DNA from: Montifringilla adamsi
Taxonomy: Eukaryota > Chordata > Aves > Passeriformes > Passeridae
Length of the DNA: 64,000 nucleotides
Direction of reading: 5' to 3'
NCBI GenBank assembly: GCA_017590115.1
Contig: JAGGNK010008559.1
Location: 7,309,888-7,373,887 of the forward strand
Shown: positions 46,801 through 60,340 of the stretch, one piece after another
Position numbering within the stretch: position 1 is the stretch's first letter
Layout of the letters: each line of letters begins with the position of its first letter
Program-made: the position numbers and the translations under genes
The notes under the pieces: generated by a model
The model's input: only the letters and a program-made list of their open reading frames with translations
Told to the model about the DNA's origin: nothing
The model's database searches: none

Positions 46801-49800
46801 TAAATTATTTGATTGCAAAAAACCTTTGTGGACATGATTTAAAACAAAGTAGTACCCAGCATCCAGGGTGCTGAAACTCCTCAAAGGAACAGCAGTTCAG
46901 TGGGTATAAATGGACATACACAGTCCTTGGTGCTGTTCCTAAAGGGTTTTAAAACTCATTTATTTCTTCAAGAGAATATTATTTTCTGAGATACTACAAC
47001 TTAGAGAAGGTGGAACTATTTCCAGTTTTGTCAAGCTCTGTAATAATGGAAAGCTCAGTCATTCCCTCTTCTTCCCACTCTTCTTCCTGACATGCTGGCA
47101 CTCTTCTGTTATATTGCTTTGGTCATGCTTATGAAACAAATCTTAACAAGGTAATACTCATCATTTTTCAGCTATTTGGAATGATTTCTGCTATTTGGTT
47201 TCCCCACATAAACACTTTGTTATGTGGAACTGATCATTTTAAGTCATGTTGAAGTTTGAGGCTTGTTGAATGCATGGTTGTGATGCTGTTAATTCCAACA
47301 TTAATAAATGTGTGTACATGTAGGGAAACAGAAAGGTCTTTATTTATCCACTGTCATTGAGAACAGAACCTAACTCACCTGAATTTTTGTGAATTCTCAT
47401 ATTTAATTCATTCAATTACATGATCACAAAGCTTTTAAAAACTATTCACTCTCTTCTGGCTCTGGCACTCACCATCTGTTATTCCTCTAAAATTGGCTTT
47501 TATATGCTGAATAAACAACCTTCTGTTTTCACTATTCATATGCCATGTTACGAAAAAATCTATAAACACAAGGCTTCTCACTAATTATTAAATTGCCACC
47601 ATTTATTATATTGAAATATTTATTTAATTTTTTCCAAAAAAAAATTTTCCCTCTTCATTCAATATATTCCAATACCTTTGAATGGTAGCTGCCTGGACAG
47701 ATAAGGAATAGATTAAACTTCCTTTTGGTAGAACAGGAAGAACAGCTTTAAATTATTTAAAGTGCTGGCATTTCAGAGAAATGGATTTTCCCATTATGAG
47801 TTTGCTTGATGTCTCACACAACATCACAAGCAATTTTGACCAGAACAACTACATGATTTAAATAATAAAACAGAACTCACACAGACTGCAAGATCACAGC
47901 AGTTTCTAGAACACCCTTTCCAAGTCATTGATGTATCCTGAATTGTATCAATGATAAAATGGTATTTTGAAGGAGTCCAAAACTTTACCCAGGGCAGAGA
48001 ATCTGGTCAGTGTGGAAAAAACAGTGATCATGGAAAAACTGAATGCCCCTGCAGAGAAATAGATTCCTACCTAATTTCCTTCCATCTTTGAGAACAAGAC
48101 TTGTTTCCAAATGCAGCTGAACTGAGATTACAGACCTGCTTTTACTCTGTGTGACTAACAGAGGGGAAACACACGCAGCATTGGAAAAATAATGATGGTC
48201 CTGTTATTCTGAAGGATATAAAAACTGGCCTGTGAAGAGCAGCAGTTTCAGACTGACCAGCAACATGTGCATACTGGCACCTTCCTTTTCTGTTTACCAT
48301 ATCTACATTAATATTCACTAAGTGTTTATTTGTAAGACTTCAGCTGGCACTTCCTGTACACCCTAAAATTTCATCAGCTTTAGGGAGTGCATTACAAGAT
48401 GCCAGCTCAGGCCTAAGGTCTTGAATCATGCATTGCATATTTCTTACTATCTGAATGAAAGCCTGCTAGCACACTTCCCCATCCAACACCAGGTCTCTGG
48501 TGAATATTTATGTTGGCAGTCAAAATCTAAAAAGACGAGGCTGTTTTGGAAATTCTGGTCTTAGTGACACAACAATTCATCACTTCTGTGCAGTTTTGGA
48601 GCTCTCATAACAAACAGCACACAATGAGGTCTGAATCAAAGCAAGTAGCCAAAGTCAGTGGTGGTGTTTTCCTTCCTACAGTTTCTGCCAGTCTCAGAGA
48701 AGGATGTTTATTGCAAACTTTTACAAATTATATGTTAACATAAACCCAAGTTAAGTCCTTGTCTGGAACAAGCTCTTGTACTACTAGTATGAAGTTGTCT
48801 AAAAATACAGCTGGGAAAAGGGTATGACTTGAAATAAATAGAGTCATTTCAAGGGTAATTTGGGTTGCTATGTCTTCAACACACTACTGAGAAATCTGTG
48901 ATTGCTGAGCAGATTGGGTTTCTGGCTATTCTTTAACGTGTTTATATTTTCTGAAACAGCCCTTGGAAATACTGTTTGGAGTGCATTGAGGATTAAGTTT
49001 ATTAGTGCTGCTTATTTCTTGGTAGGAGATGGATAAGGCCATTATGATTCCATCATTTTATAACACTTATACACGGCACAAATCACATGCCCACAAAAGT
49101 GCCTCTAGTACCAGATAAACAGAAGACCAGTCCCACCCTCTGGAACAACTTCCATATTTATTCTTGCTTGAAAGTCTTCCTGCAGCATTTTTTCTGACCT
49201 TTCAGTTACCCTAAGGAAAACCATGAGCATGTGGATGCAAAACATGATATATTCCTGACAATTTCCGTGTTCTGTCTCTCCTCACAGCTAAGACATTGAA
49301 GAAATTTTAAAAAATAAAGCAAAGTAATTGACATTTATTGAAGGGAATAGGTTATAGAACTATGTCAAACAGAACACTGCAGGAGAATAAAGCCTGCCAG
49401 TAAATTTAACTCTTTCTAGAGTTTTATTGCTCATTGTAATTATTAATATCTTTAGTTAGAACACCATTTGGATATCATTAAAATAAATGCAAACGATCTT
49501 GGCCTATCCTTAAGGATCTTTTTTAGACACACTCTTTTTGTCACTCAGCTCAGTAATGCATTGTTTTCGTCACAGAGTATCACATTACATACATTAAACA
49601 GCTTAGCAATGTCCAATGTCCTGTTGAGGTGAAAATAAAATTGCACAGATTCATCACTACTCCAAAAATGACTCAAAACAAATGCTTGTAAAGTGTATCT
49701 TCACTTAGCAAAGACTTACCAGCCAGTGTCTTCTCAACAGCCAGTCTCTAAGTTCATGCTGTGAACCTGAACCTTCTGGAACCCAAGGATGGAGCTTTGC

Positions 49801-52051
49801 CCTCACTTGGGTACTTGGGTTGCAACATCTCTACATTTTTATGGCTGTGGAGCAACAAGGAGGAAAGAGGCACTCAAACTGAAATGAAGTCTGCCCCTGA
49901 ATAATTTAAAGCAGTAATTTAAATTAATCTATTTTGTCACTGAAACAGGGTACAAGCATTCACCAGGGAATAAGAACACCTTCTCAAATTGCCCCTCTAG
50001 ATCCACTAATGGATATCCAACTGCATGTTCATCAAGGCTCTTCCAGTACTGACTAATTACCTCTTCCAAAGCCAAGAACTGTGGCTGTTGGGTTCTTTTC
50101 ATATCACTTTTCTAGAACTTCTAATTCATCTTAAATTAATTTCATCCTTAATGCAGCCAAATAACTAAATTACTTCCTTTCACAGACTTTGCCAAACGGT
50201 CTTCCAAAGCACACAAATACTCTCTGAATTATAGATAAGGCCACTTAGCAAACAATACATTTCAGCACAATACAAATGCATTCCCAAAGGATCATTTTTG
50301 TTACTGAACACACCAGTTGTGATTAAAAAATTGTATCTTCATAGCATAGTTTTGAAGATAGTGACAAATGAGCAGAACAAAATGTTGACAAAAGACAATA
50401 TTTTTTCCCCCTGTTTACACGGAGAAAGGAATTTGAGTAAAGAATGTTTTGCCTCTTCCTCTGTAGAATAACACCAGGAAATCTGTGTGGCAGGATCTTT
50501 GTGATCTTTTTCAGTTTGTTTCCTCCATAAATATTTCCTCCCATAGAAGGTAGGTGGGAGAAAGAACAATTTGGAATAATTCCCTCAAGCATCCTCTGAG
50601 CAGGAGAGCTACTTGTTGTTAGGGGTTGGGTTTCTTGGGTTTTTTTACTTTTTAAGTTCAATGCATAAGTGAGAAGACCAAGCAGATTTACTGAGCAGTC
50701 TGTGCCCTCAGGGAAACACAGATCTGCATGACCTACTCAGTGACTTCCAGGCTTTGTCAGCAGGGCTGAAAAGCCATGGATCCCTGATCATTGTCTTAAA
50801 AATATCAAACTGGATAAATTGAAGATTTACTTACAAAAATAAGTCCCGAAATGGCAGTAGTATTTGCTTTTCTTTTGCCCTATATAGTGAGACAGTTTAC
50901 TGCATGGTACACATGAAGAAATATTATATTTCTAGGTCTCTGGCTGGATATTCTGTCTCCATATATATGTGGCTGTGTTTGAATACTTATTGCACTGATT
51001 TACTGTATTGCTACAGAAATCCTGACAGGTTCTCAGTTACCAACACTTCTCAGGTCCACACTCAGGTGACTGCTTTGAATATAGGCCTGAGATTTCCTTT
51101 AGCCGGTTTAGAGATGTTTAATTCACAGCAGAGAAACCTAAACAGAGTTTAGAAATGCCTCACTCTCAGGGATACAGCTGACATCTTGCTGGTTTTCCCT
51201 GGAAGAGTTCAGCCTGCTGCTCTCCAGTGACATTACTTTGAGCTGATTTAGCTCTTCCCCTTCATTCATTAAGGAAGAGATGTGCCTAATCTTGGAGCAA
51301 AAACCCCTGCTAGCTGGCAGGGTGCCTGTAAGTGAGGAGTGGTGCTAGCCAGAAATGTGCTTTCTGCAGATTTAGCCCTGCACTACTTCCATATAGAGCT
51401 GATCTCCTCCAACATTAACTGATCAAATTGTAGTTAATTAAAATTGGCTTTCACTTAACATTCTTTAAGGTCATTCTAAGTTAAGAGGATGCAGGTACAA
51501 ATAACAACCAGCCCTATTCAGGAAAGAGGTGGTTTCCACTGAAAACATAGTTAAATAACTATTATCCACACCCAACACATTTTCTTCTTTCTGCGCAGTA
51601 AATATTCTACATTTTTACTTATGTGTGTTTGTTCTGTCACTCCAGCAAAAGAATACTGTTGTTATTTTGATATTCTTGTGTACAATATATTATTTTAAGA
51701 GAACAAAAATTACTTGTTCTATAGAACAAAATTCAAAATTTTATTTGAAAATGGCTGTATTTGAAGTGGCTTAAAGTCTAGAATATGTTTTAGATATGCA
51801 AATGTTTTATGCTCGACATCATAATTTCCAGCTGAAAGAAACACTGTTATTGTGCGAAGGTTAAACACAATCAGTGCCACACTTAAATTTCTCCAAATAA
51901 CTTGGAAAATTCTGTGCATCCGTATCACATCTGTACTTCTAATTGCCTTTAACACGATACACTTGAAAATTATTTTAACTACTGAATTGCTTGCATTTTT
52001 CTGGCACCTGAGCTGATCTCAAAATTCCTAGACTGATAATGTAATCAGGTG
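43892..52051. other. gene desert: AT-rich unique sequence
   Basis: Eight kilobases with only short open frames and no interspersed repeat that I can identify. A perfect 8-bp hairpin (TTTAGAAT, TGG, ATTCTAAA) lies at 44262-44280. The longest frame (112 codons at 50323-50661 on -) shows no domain. I see no RNA gene, and only scattered common motifs. Confidence 0.6.
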
Positions 52052-52090
52052 TATCCATCACAATCTTACCCATTTAAATTGTGATGGATA
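52052..52090. repeat. perfect 13-bp hairpin with nested repeat
   Basis: TATCCATCACAAT at 52052-52064 is exactly complementary to ATTGTGATGGATA at 52078-52090 across a 13-base loop. The loop's CCATTTAAAT in turn pairs with ATTTAAATGG just outside the right arm, and a further GTGATGG/CCATTTAAAT copy follows near 52116-52131. The stacked direct and inverted copies point to local template switching during replication. Confidence 0.9.
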
Positions 52091-53658
52091 TTTAAATGGA
52101 AAAAATGGCAAATGTGATGGCCATTTAAATGAAAAAGAAAATTAGTTTAACAGTGTTCTTTGGAGCTTATCTTTCTTTTCATAAAAGATCTTTTGAGTGT
52201 GCAAAGACATTCAGTAGGGTCCCTTGAAACAGGCAGTAAAAGCCCAAGCTCTAAATATTTACCCCTTTTACTTCTCATAAAAGAAAAAACACACCAGCAT
52301 GATGCTCTGCTTATGTCTGACAAGCACTCTGATGGCAGAATTAGTTTCTGGAAGCCAAATACCTTCTTGAAATATTTCTTGGCATGTTTGTCTGATCAGT
52401 AATTACATACCTGCCGATAACAGGAGGAAATGTTTTGCTGTGTCTGAAGATAGCTGAGGTCTCAAATTCTTACAGCTTCCATAATCATTTCCTTCCTGTA
52501 CTTGACTCCATTCCATTCCAAACCAAGGTTTTTAGCAATGAAAGGACATGTCAGCTTCTGGACAAATGCCACCTGACTGTGTATGGCATAATCTCATCAA
52601 TGGAACAGAATGATGGGTATTTGGTCAGTCATTGAACCATTGATTAGGCAATGCCAACTGTGAGATTTTCAGCTCATTTTAATTCCTCAGAAACAACCCA
52701 GCTAAAAAGCAGCCCAGCATAAAAACTTCTTCCCAGACTGTTTTTCTAGTTCTTAAAAAAATGATAGTAATTCAGACCATTCGGGTTTTTTCCTCAGCAC
52801 TAAAGACAGGATATAATATCTAGTCTAATAGTTAGCACATATAACTCTGAGTATTTTATGTTCTTTTTCCTGCTTTTTTCCTAGAATGTAATAAAAGTTT
52901 GGGCCCATTGCTTAGTGTGTAGTTTAGACTCCTAAAAAAGTGCTGTGTTTTCCATAAATACCAACCCTCTGAAGGTTCTTAGTGTACTCCTGAGCATCAG
53001 CTTTCTTTGTCAGCTCCTCTGTGTCTCTCTTCTCCAGGAATGTAACTTTTCAAGCATTTGTGTTTTCATATCTTCTCTTTAATCTCCTGTGCTTTGGTTG
53101 TAAAAGTACAACAACATTGTCGTTTTCACCAAACACTTTGGGAGTCACAGGCAAAGAAAATAGAAGTGGAAAGGATGAATCCCCAGCTGGTGATTTTTTC
53201 TTTCTCCTTTCTGGCAAGAAATCATTTTATTCAAACTGAGCAAATGGCTGCTTACACAAGAGTGTTCATGAGCAGACTTTTTAAAAACAGTACTATTTGC
53301 CAAATGTGTCAAAAATAATTTTCTGTTAATCTAATTTCCGCTTGATTTTTTTCTAGATGACCTACCAAAAAAATCCCTAAACAATCAAATAAAAAACCAC
53401 AAACTAACCTCTTTTCTTCTGTTTTGGGGCTGAGAGGCAGATATCTCAGGGATTTTTTTCAGCATTGGACAGAAGGCAAGCAGGTTGGCACTTAAGAAGG
53501 CTGGTGTTAAGGGTGGGATTCCAGAAGCAGCCAGTACTGGCCTCATGTATTTGTGTGTGAAAAAAATGTAATTACTGAATTCTGTCAAAATACCAAGGTA
53601 TTTTCTGGAAATCTCTGGTTTCTCTTTTATTCATATGCCATTACTTTTTTGCTTTCAG
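52091..53658. other. non-genic sequence, nothing recognised
   Basis: AT-rich unique sequence. Open frames of 66-86 codons without domains. It ends in the acceptor-like tract TTTTTTGCTTTCAG. Confidence 0.5.
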
Positions 53659-53729
53659 TCACGAGGGACATGACCAGGTACCCTTAGCCACCCCAACACA
53701 TTCCTCTTATGGAGGCAGCAGACCCTCAG
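53659..53729 (+). other. exon-like segment with one open frame, unconfirmed
   Basis: The acceptor tract TTACTTTTTTGCTTTCAG ends at 53658 and a consensus donor CAG/GTGAGT sits at 53729/53730, enclosing 71 bases. Only the second frame is open: 23 codons starting HEGHDQVPLATPTHSSY and ending with a phase-1 remainder. The other two frames have stops. The single open frame is compatible in phase with the exon-like segment at 28987-29081. The peptide, rich in Ser, Thr, Pro and His, is not one I can assign. Confidence 0.22.
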
Positions 53730-54245
53730 GTGAGTTTAACAGAGCAGTTTCTGGCCACAAAATGCAGGTGTTTAAATAACATCCTTAGATCAATCCTCAG
53801 CACAGTTCTTGTATTTCTGGATATTGTTGATAAATATGATGGACACTGCACATACCTGGCCTTTGGGAGAGGTGGCACAGCTTTAAACTCTCAGATTCTT
53901 TGGTCAGAGGATAAAGTTGGTGTAAATATCTACCTATTTTCTCATCTGTGCTATATCACATTAACCAGCAGCAAAAAAAAAGATGTAGCCTTTCATTTCT
54001 GAGGGTCTGCCATGGACAGCACTGCAGTCAGCGGCTTAGGGGTAAAACTGACTGGCTGGAATAACACCAGAGTGTCGCTACAATAAAATATTGACTCGCT
54101 CCCACTGTCTCCTCTTCCCTCCTTCCTCTCCAAGCCATGCCTACAAATAACAAATTGGTGGGATTTCAGAGAAAAGAATAACACTTGCATTTCCAGAGCA
54201 GAGAGAGGAAAATCTTTAACGTATAGTGCAGAAATTGCAGAAAAA
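53730..54245. other. non-genic sequence, nothing recognised
   Basis: Open frames on both strands (97 and 135 codons) lack domains. No repeat recognised. Confidence 0.5.
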
Positions 54246-54285
54246 GTAGTGCAAAAAATGCTTGTAGTGCAGAAAAAATGCTTGA
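54246..54285. repeat. short tandem duplication, about 18-19 bp
   Basis: GTAGTGCAAAAAATGCTT is followed directly by GTAGTGCAGAAAAAATGCTT. A further related ATAGTGCAGAAATTGCAG lies just upstream near 54223. Local slippage is the likely origin. Confidence 0.8.
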
Positions 54286-56548
54286 TGAATGTTGACCTCA
54301 GTGAACAATCTAGAAATTCAACAAGGGATGTAACCTGCATCTGCTGCCAAAATGAATCAAGAAAAGGTTTACAATCTGCTGAGGTGCATCTGTTATGCAA
54401 AATACAGAATTTATGTAAATACTGAAATGCAATACTAAGCCAAGCATTATATTCAAACTTAAGGACAGCTTGAAAGTTTAAAAGTTTCCATTCTGAACTT
54501 TGGAAACCGTTCTTATGAAGATCTACTCCAGATGTCAGTTTATCTCAAGAGTATCCATAATACTACAGAGCGTGAGCACAATTTCTGAACAAAATTATCA
54601 ATTTGTTTTGGATAGTGGCATCCTTGGAGAAAAGAAAGGATTTCATTAAATCCTATACAACATTTCTATTCACAAACTTGTCCAAGCAAAACAAGCCATA
54701 AATCAATTTGTGTTTATTTATTAACTCTAGCAATATGGGTAGTAAACACACATTAAAACACAAAAACAACAAACTTGCAAACCAAAACATTATAGCTAGA
54801 GATGAATGAAATTTCTTGATGAATACAAAATTGGCTGAAAAAATGAAATCTTGGACTTAGTAAAACCCTTTGCAAACTCCCATCAGCTTCAGTGGTAGGT
54901 TTGTTCCCAAAATGGGTGAGTGAACCACTTTGCCTTGAAGTGTAAATAAGTAAATAAATAAAAGTTTTAATTTCTTAAACCAGCATTACTTTTTTGAAAG
55001 AGAATTTCACTTTTTAAAAGGGGAGATGTTCTTGAAGCCAAAATGGAAATGCAGTTCTCTTGAACACACTAGGACGAAACAAAGTATTTCACGTTACCCT
55101 GAAGGAAAACATCCTTATCCCTGCTGCTCCAGCTCTGTCCTACTCTCCAGGAGCACTCATAACATCAGCTATATCATTAAACAAACAGTGCAATTATTCA
55201 AAAACTTCCCCACACAGATGTGTTTTCTCCTTTACTTACAATTTTTGGCTCCCAAACACGTACGGATGTAGTCTTGACTCTCATTGAACTTTGGAAAAGA
55301 AATCCATTCCACGTAAAAATCCATTTAGTGAAAATCATCCTAGTGAATCTCCAGGATGCAATATGGAGATGTTTTATGATTGTTTTTTATTATTCAATTC
55401 ATTATCATAAGCTGGAAAAAATGAAATTTCCACACCAGCTGGGTCAGTACTTTAAACACCTGGATGACAATAAACAGAAAATTAAATCTCTAAGAAGTTT
55501 TATCTAGGTAAAATATAAAGGCAATCTATTTTGACTTGCAATAAATAGCACATTTTATTTCTCATTTTCCATTTTATTTCCTATTTGACAATCATCTTAG
55601 AAATTTCAGCTGCCAATGTTCCTGCAATTTTTAAGCACACCCTAATAAAAATGTAATTCTGGAAAGAATATGTGATAATAATATTTAATAATTTCATTTG
55701 GTTCTTGTTTTAAGTGCAGACAGGTCCCTATGTTAAGCACAGACCACTTGACAAACTTCCATAATGAAGGCATCATTATATCAGAATGCACTTTGGAAAA
55801 CTGCCAGGCAGTGATGCATTTTGGACCACAAAATTAGAAATTCAATTAATTCAGCAAATGTGACTGCAGAATAAATCTTCTATGTATGACATTAGAGCAA
55901 AGAGACTTTAGATTCCAGTTGCTCATATCCAAAAGTCCATGCACATGTCTTTTGGAGATAGATGCTTTTTAGTCCTTCCCATTTGTTAATGTACACATCT
56001 ATAGAAAGCAATTAAAAGATGCAAAGAAAGTTTTCAAATTGTGAATTAGATGAGGGGAAGATATTAATATTTAGTTGGGATTTAATTTCAATGGTTTCTT
56101 AAGCAATTAAGGAATTATCCTCATTAGGAAAATTGTAATTGTTGACAGGTGCAGTAAATTTAGAAAATATAGAAACTGGCTTGATTTTTATTAAAGACAA
56201 AGATGGAATGCTATTATTTTCTTCTGCAAGCATGATCTTCATTGTGAAAATTACTCTAAGTCAAAGCCCTTTAGTTAGTGCTTCATGCTGGAAGATGATC
56301 ACACATCAACATGAGCATGGCCAAAATTGCGATGTTCTATTTAAATAAAGTTTCTAACCAAATAATTCTCAAACAACATCTACATGTTAACACTAGACTG
56401 GTAAAAGGATATGGATATTTTACAATTAAAAACAGACCTTGAACCCAACACTGTGCAACATATTAAGTAATGTAATTATGCCGAAGAGAACGGACTGATA
56501 AGAAAATAAGGAGTGATGAGATTTTTGACTGAGACAGAATATGGAACG
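54286..56548. other. non-genic AT-rich sequence, nothing recognised
   Basis: A small TAAATAAG/TAAATAAA repeat lies near 54941-54962. Frames up to 95 codons without domains. Confidence 0.55.
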
Positions 56549-56558
56549 ATTATATATA

Positions 56559-56598
<40 letters not shown>

Positions 56599-56599
56599 C
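56549..56599. repeat. compound (TA)n(TG)n(TA)n microsatellite
   Basis: TA units, about six TG units, then about fifteen TA units. The minus-strand frame shows alternating Ile-Tyr and Thr-His as a by-product. Likely hypervariable. Confidence 0.95.
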
Positions 56600-56661
56600 T
56601 GCATTTGTGAAGCACATGACAATGGAATTTTTAAAAAAAAAAAGAAAAAAGAAAAAAAACT
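56600..56661. repeat. A-rich tract
   Basis: From about 56630 there are A runs interrupted by single G. Simple low-complexity sequence next to the TA microsatellite. Confidence 0.85.
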
Positions 56662-59600
56662 AGTCCTGCTACAGTCAATCAAATATAAGACAAAGAAAAT
56701 TCTTTGGAAAGCCTTCAGCTGAAGAAATATAACATATCTCCATGGGAATTGCATGAATGTCCTATTTTTTATATTCTTAGATAAGACAAATTTGTTCTTA
56801 GGAGACAGAGGAAGGAAAAGCATTTAGATATTTATGACAGAGATGAAGTATAAAAGAGAGCCCAAAGAGTACAAGAGCCACCGAGGCAAAGTAAGACATC
56901 TGAAAAATGAACCACCACAAAGAGGTGTTCAGAGCACCCCAAGCTTCAACATCATGTTGAGACCAAAAAGAAAGCAGCTCTCTATTACTCAATGGGAACT
57001 CACAAGTCACTCTTCCAATGTTAAATCCAGGGCAAATTCCCAAACATCTGGAGTGTGAGGCTGTGTGCATAGCTGAATGCTAAAACAGAGCCCAGGGCCA
57101 CCTCCTGGCAGCTCATGGAAGGGATACCAGTCTGGGATGTCAGTCTGGGAACAATGTGCATGAGAATTCTGCTCCTGAGAGCTGAAGGAAACTTGGGGGC
57201 TGTGGAAGGGACAGATGAGGAATGGGGCTGGCAGGAGCACTGGGCTTGAGGGTTACAGAGCTCTGTCACAAGAAGCTATCTGAAAACCAGGCACATCATA
57301 TAAGGCAATGCAAGTGGCTGGGGTTTGGTCCACAAGTAAGAAATACTAAGGTGACCAAAGCAGGTACTGGTGAGGTCTCTGAGACATGAGTAGTCTGTCA
57401 TCATCTTCAGTAAGTGCTGTTTCCGTGAACATCTCAGAACAGACTCTTTCAGAGGACCCTGCCTGAGTTTTTCAGTCACCAGTGCCTCCAAAGAGGGAAG
57501 CCTGCGGATGCAGATCCGACTCTCCCCATGTGCACATGAGCAGCCAGCTGGGTGAGTGAGGGTTTGCTCAGACATGTCACAGAACTGCACATATTTTTTC
57601 AAAATGTACAGCAGGCTTTGACAACCCAGGCCTTCACACAGAGTGCTTTAGTGAGGCTCCTCTCCCCCTCCTTCTCCATGCCCCCAGCCCTACATGAAAG
57701 CAAAGGCAACATTCGGAACTAAGCTGGCTAAAACGATTTGGTTCATTGCTACACTTCAAGAATATATAAAAAAACCCATGCTGCTGCCTTGTGACACAAC
57801 ACAGCACGTCCCAGAGGTTTTCATGTATTTACTCTTCCAGAGCACCACAACTTTTAGTAAACGGGCAACATATGATGCAGTTCTGGTCTCATCACAACAT
57901 GTTTAACATCTGGGAGAGCTGCCACTTGTGAAGCCAACCAGTGCTCTGCTGACAGACAAAGTGAGCATTATACTGAAATGCCATTCCTCAGCTGTTTGCA
58001 GAATTAATTTCCCTGTAGAATTTTCTAATTAGTTGGCTCTTTCCAGCCCGTTCCCCACAGAGGAAGCAGAAAGGAAGCAAAAGGCTAGCACCTGCTCCCA
58101 AAGCTCTGGCTGGGAAAGAAAAAAAAAAAAAATTTAAGGATGACATATACAGTAAGTATTTAGGCACTAGAAAGCCTTCTATCCATGCAGCTGTGGGGAT
58201 GAAGTAACTCTGTTTGAAAGCTTAATGGAGATTCTTCTGTGGGGAAGAATTTCCAGTGGCTCACATTCCAGACAGCTAACCACATTACCAAAGGGAAGAA
58301 AAAGGGATTTGTTCAAGCATTAAAAACTGTCTTAAAAAAATACAAAAAAAAAAGAGAATCCCCCAATCTGTACAAAAACAGACAGATTAATCCGGACCTG
58401 AGGATGATTCTACAGTAGCTTACTCCATTACCTATGGGTTATTTTCAATAATTCCTTTTTTTTTCCTATGATTTTGAATTAAAAGCTACTATTATGTTGG
58501 AATGCAGTGTATGATAGTATCTTAGAATCAGCACAACAGAGTTTTTTCCTAACTGAAGTGAGTCATTGGAACAAAAGTAATAACGTGGTTCTTGCTTTGA
58601 ATTTACCTGCAGTGGGTCAACGTAAGGGAGAAAACATGAAAGGCATTTCATGAAAAATAAAAATAAAGAAAAAATGGTCCAAGAAAGGTAATTTGCATTT
58701 TTAGCTACTCAGCCACTTTGCCGAAACAATTTTTAAATACTGAATATAAAACAAGATGATGGTCAACTAAAGTTAGAATGCATAAAGGAAAAAAGCTCCC
58801 TTATGGAAATTAGGATAAGCCGTTAGCACTTCAATAAACACTGTGTTTCCACAGTGACTTTACAAAATGGTAGACCTTGCAAAGAACTAAGGTTTTAAAA
58901 TAAGATCGCAGATAAAATCCATTTAAATTAATTGGGTGTGTGTTTGGATCAGCACAGTGTGATGTAGGCCCAGAGATGAGTAAGTTACCAATTAGTAAAG
59001 CAGATGGTGTATTAAATGTACCATTTTGTCTAATTTTTGTATAATTCCAAAGTTCCTGAAAGTTTTTTTTTAATAGATTCAACATATGTGCCTAAGTGCA
59101 TGTATATATTTGGAGCAGGGGTGTGTGGGATTGAAAGTCTTCTTAATTAATAATTTATTAATTTCACAGAATCAAGACACATGTTATATTTTCATAAACT
59201 CATAATTTTCCAGGACAATTTTAGATAAAAAAATGCAACAGGGAGTGCAAGTAGGAGGAAAGGTTCTGTTAAAACCAAAGGAAAAGAAGACATAAAGTTG
59301 CCTGCCTGAAAAATATGCCCAGACCTTGTTCCCCACTCAGAGACAATTTTGAAAAAGTAACAAAATAAGAAGTGGAATCGTAAGGCAAGGCTATTCCTGC
59401 TTTTCACTGGCAATGTTGGCAATATTCTCTGCTGTTCTGGTTGTCTGTGGAAAATCTGTGTATGAATGAGTGGCATCCGTCCCTGTCATATGAGGTGGTG
59501 CTGACATGTCAATTCCAAATGGCTACAATTATTTCAAGTGGACTTTCCCCCAAAGCCTGCATTGGAGAGGATAATTTCAAACTGTAGAAAACCCAAGTAA

Positions 59601-60312
59601 ACAGCACTCATTTATTTTCCTCGGAAGTGGTGCAGCTAAATTCATCTGTGGCTTTGAAAATCTCCCATGATACTTTAGTCTGGCCCATTAACTGCACCTG
59701 TTCTCTTTTTCTTTCTCTTCTTTTTTCGGGTGGAACAGGGCCTGGGGGGGTGGAATTATTTCCGCTTCAATAGCAAGTGTCTGGCTTTTAAAGGATGCAT
59801 AGGATATTTTATTTCATTACTGTCTAGGCATTTCAAATGAAATAATAATCCAAAACCCCTCATCCCATTATTTTCCCCCTTTGAAATTAAAAGCAAATAA
59901 TGGAAGGGAGAACATGTTCTTGGAAGGACAAATAGGTGATAACTCACAGGGAAACATAATGTGAAAGAGCATATCTATTTTCCCCAAATAATGATCTAAA
60001 ATAATCCATTTTATAGGTTTCTCTATATTACGTACTTTGACAAAAGTGAATTTTTTCAAAAGGAAAACATATCACTGAAATATTTTTGACATATTTCTGA
60101 TTTGAGGGTAGACTTTCCACAAATATAAGCATATATAAGCTGCTACAGGCAGCTTCTCTCCAAGACCTTAATCACAGAACTGATTTAAATTTAATTTACC
60201 TGTGGCTCACTGAAACAGGCTTTATTTTTTCCCTTAACAAGTAAAGTGCCAGTGAATAGCAATTTGATTGTAAACAAGACATATTGTTCTCAGATTATTA
60301 TAGGTCATAATA
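56662..60312. other. non-genic sequence, nothing recognised
   Basis: The part at 57000-57900 is GC-richer and carries frames up to 108 codons on the minus strand without domains. A perfect 7-bp hairpin (CACTGTG, TTTC, CACAGTG) sits at 58839-58856. A runs occur at 58120-58131 and 58342-58352. The stretch 59480-59710 is complex and enhancer-like, but I can point to no specific motif cluster. No gene recognised. Confidence 0.5.
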
Positions 60313-60340
60313 TTTGACTTCAGCTAAATCTGAAGTCAAA
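60313..60340. repeat. perfect 11-bp hairpin, 6-base loop
   Basis: TTTGACTTCAG at 60313-60323, loop CTAAAT, CTGAAGTCAAA at 60330-60340. Exact complementarity; same architecture (11-bp stem, 6-base loop) as the hairpin at 25.7 kb but unrelated in sequence. Confidence 0.9.

Noticed and set aside
57276..57602. 108-codon minus-strand frame in a GC-richer stretch
   Set aside because: No family recognised and no element boundaries visible; not enough to call a gene or a repeat.
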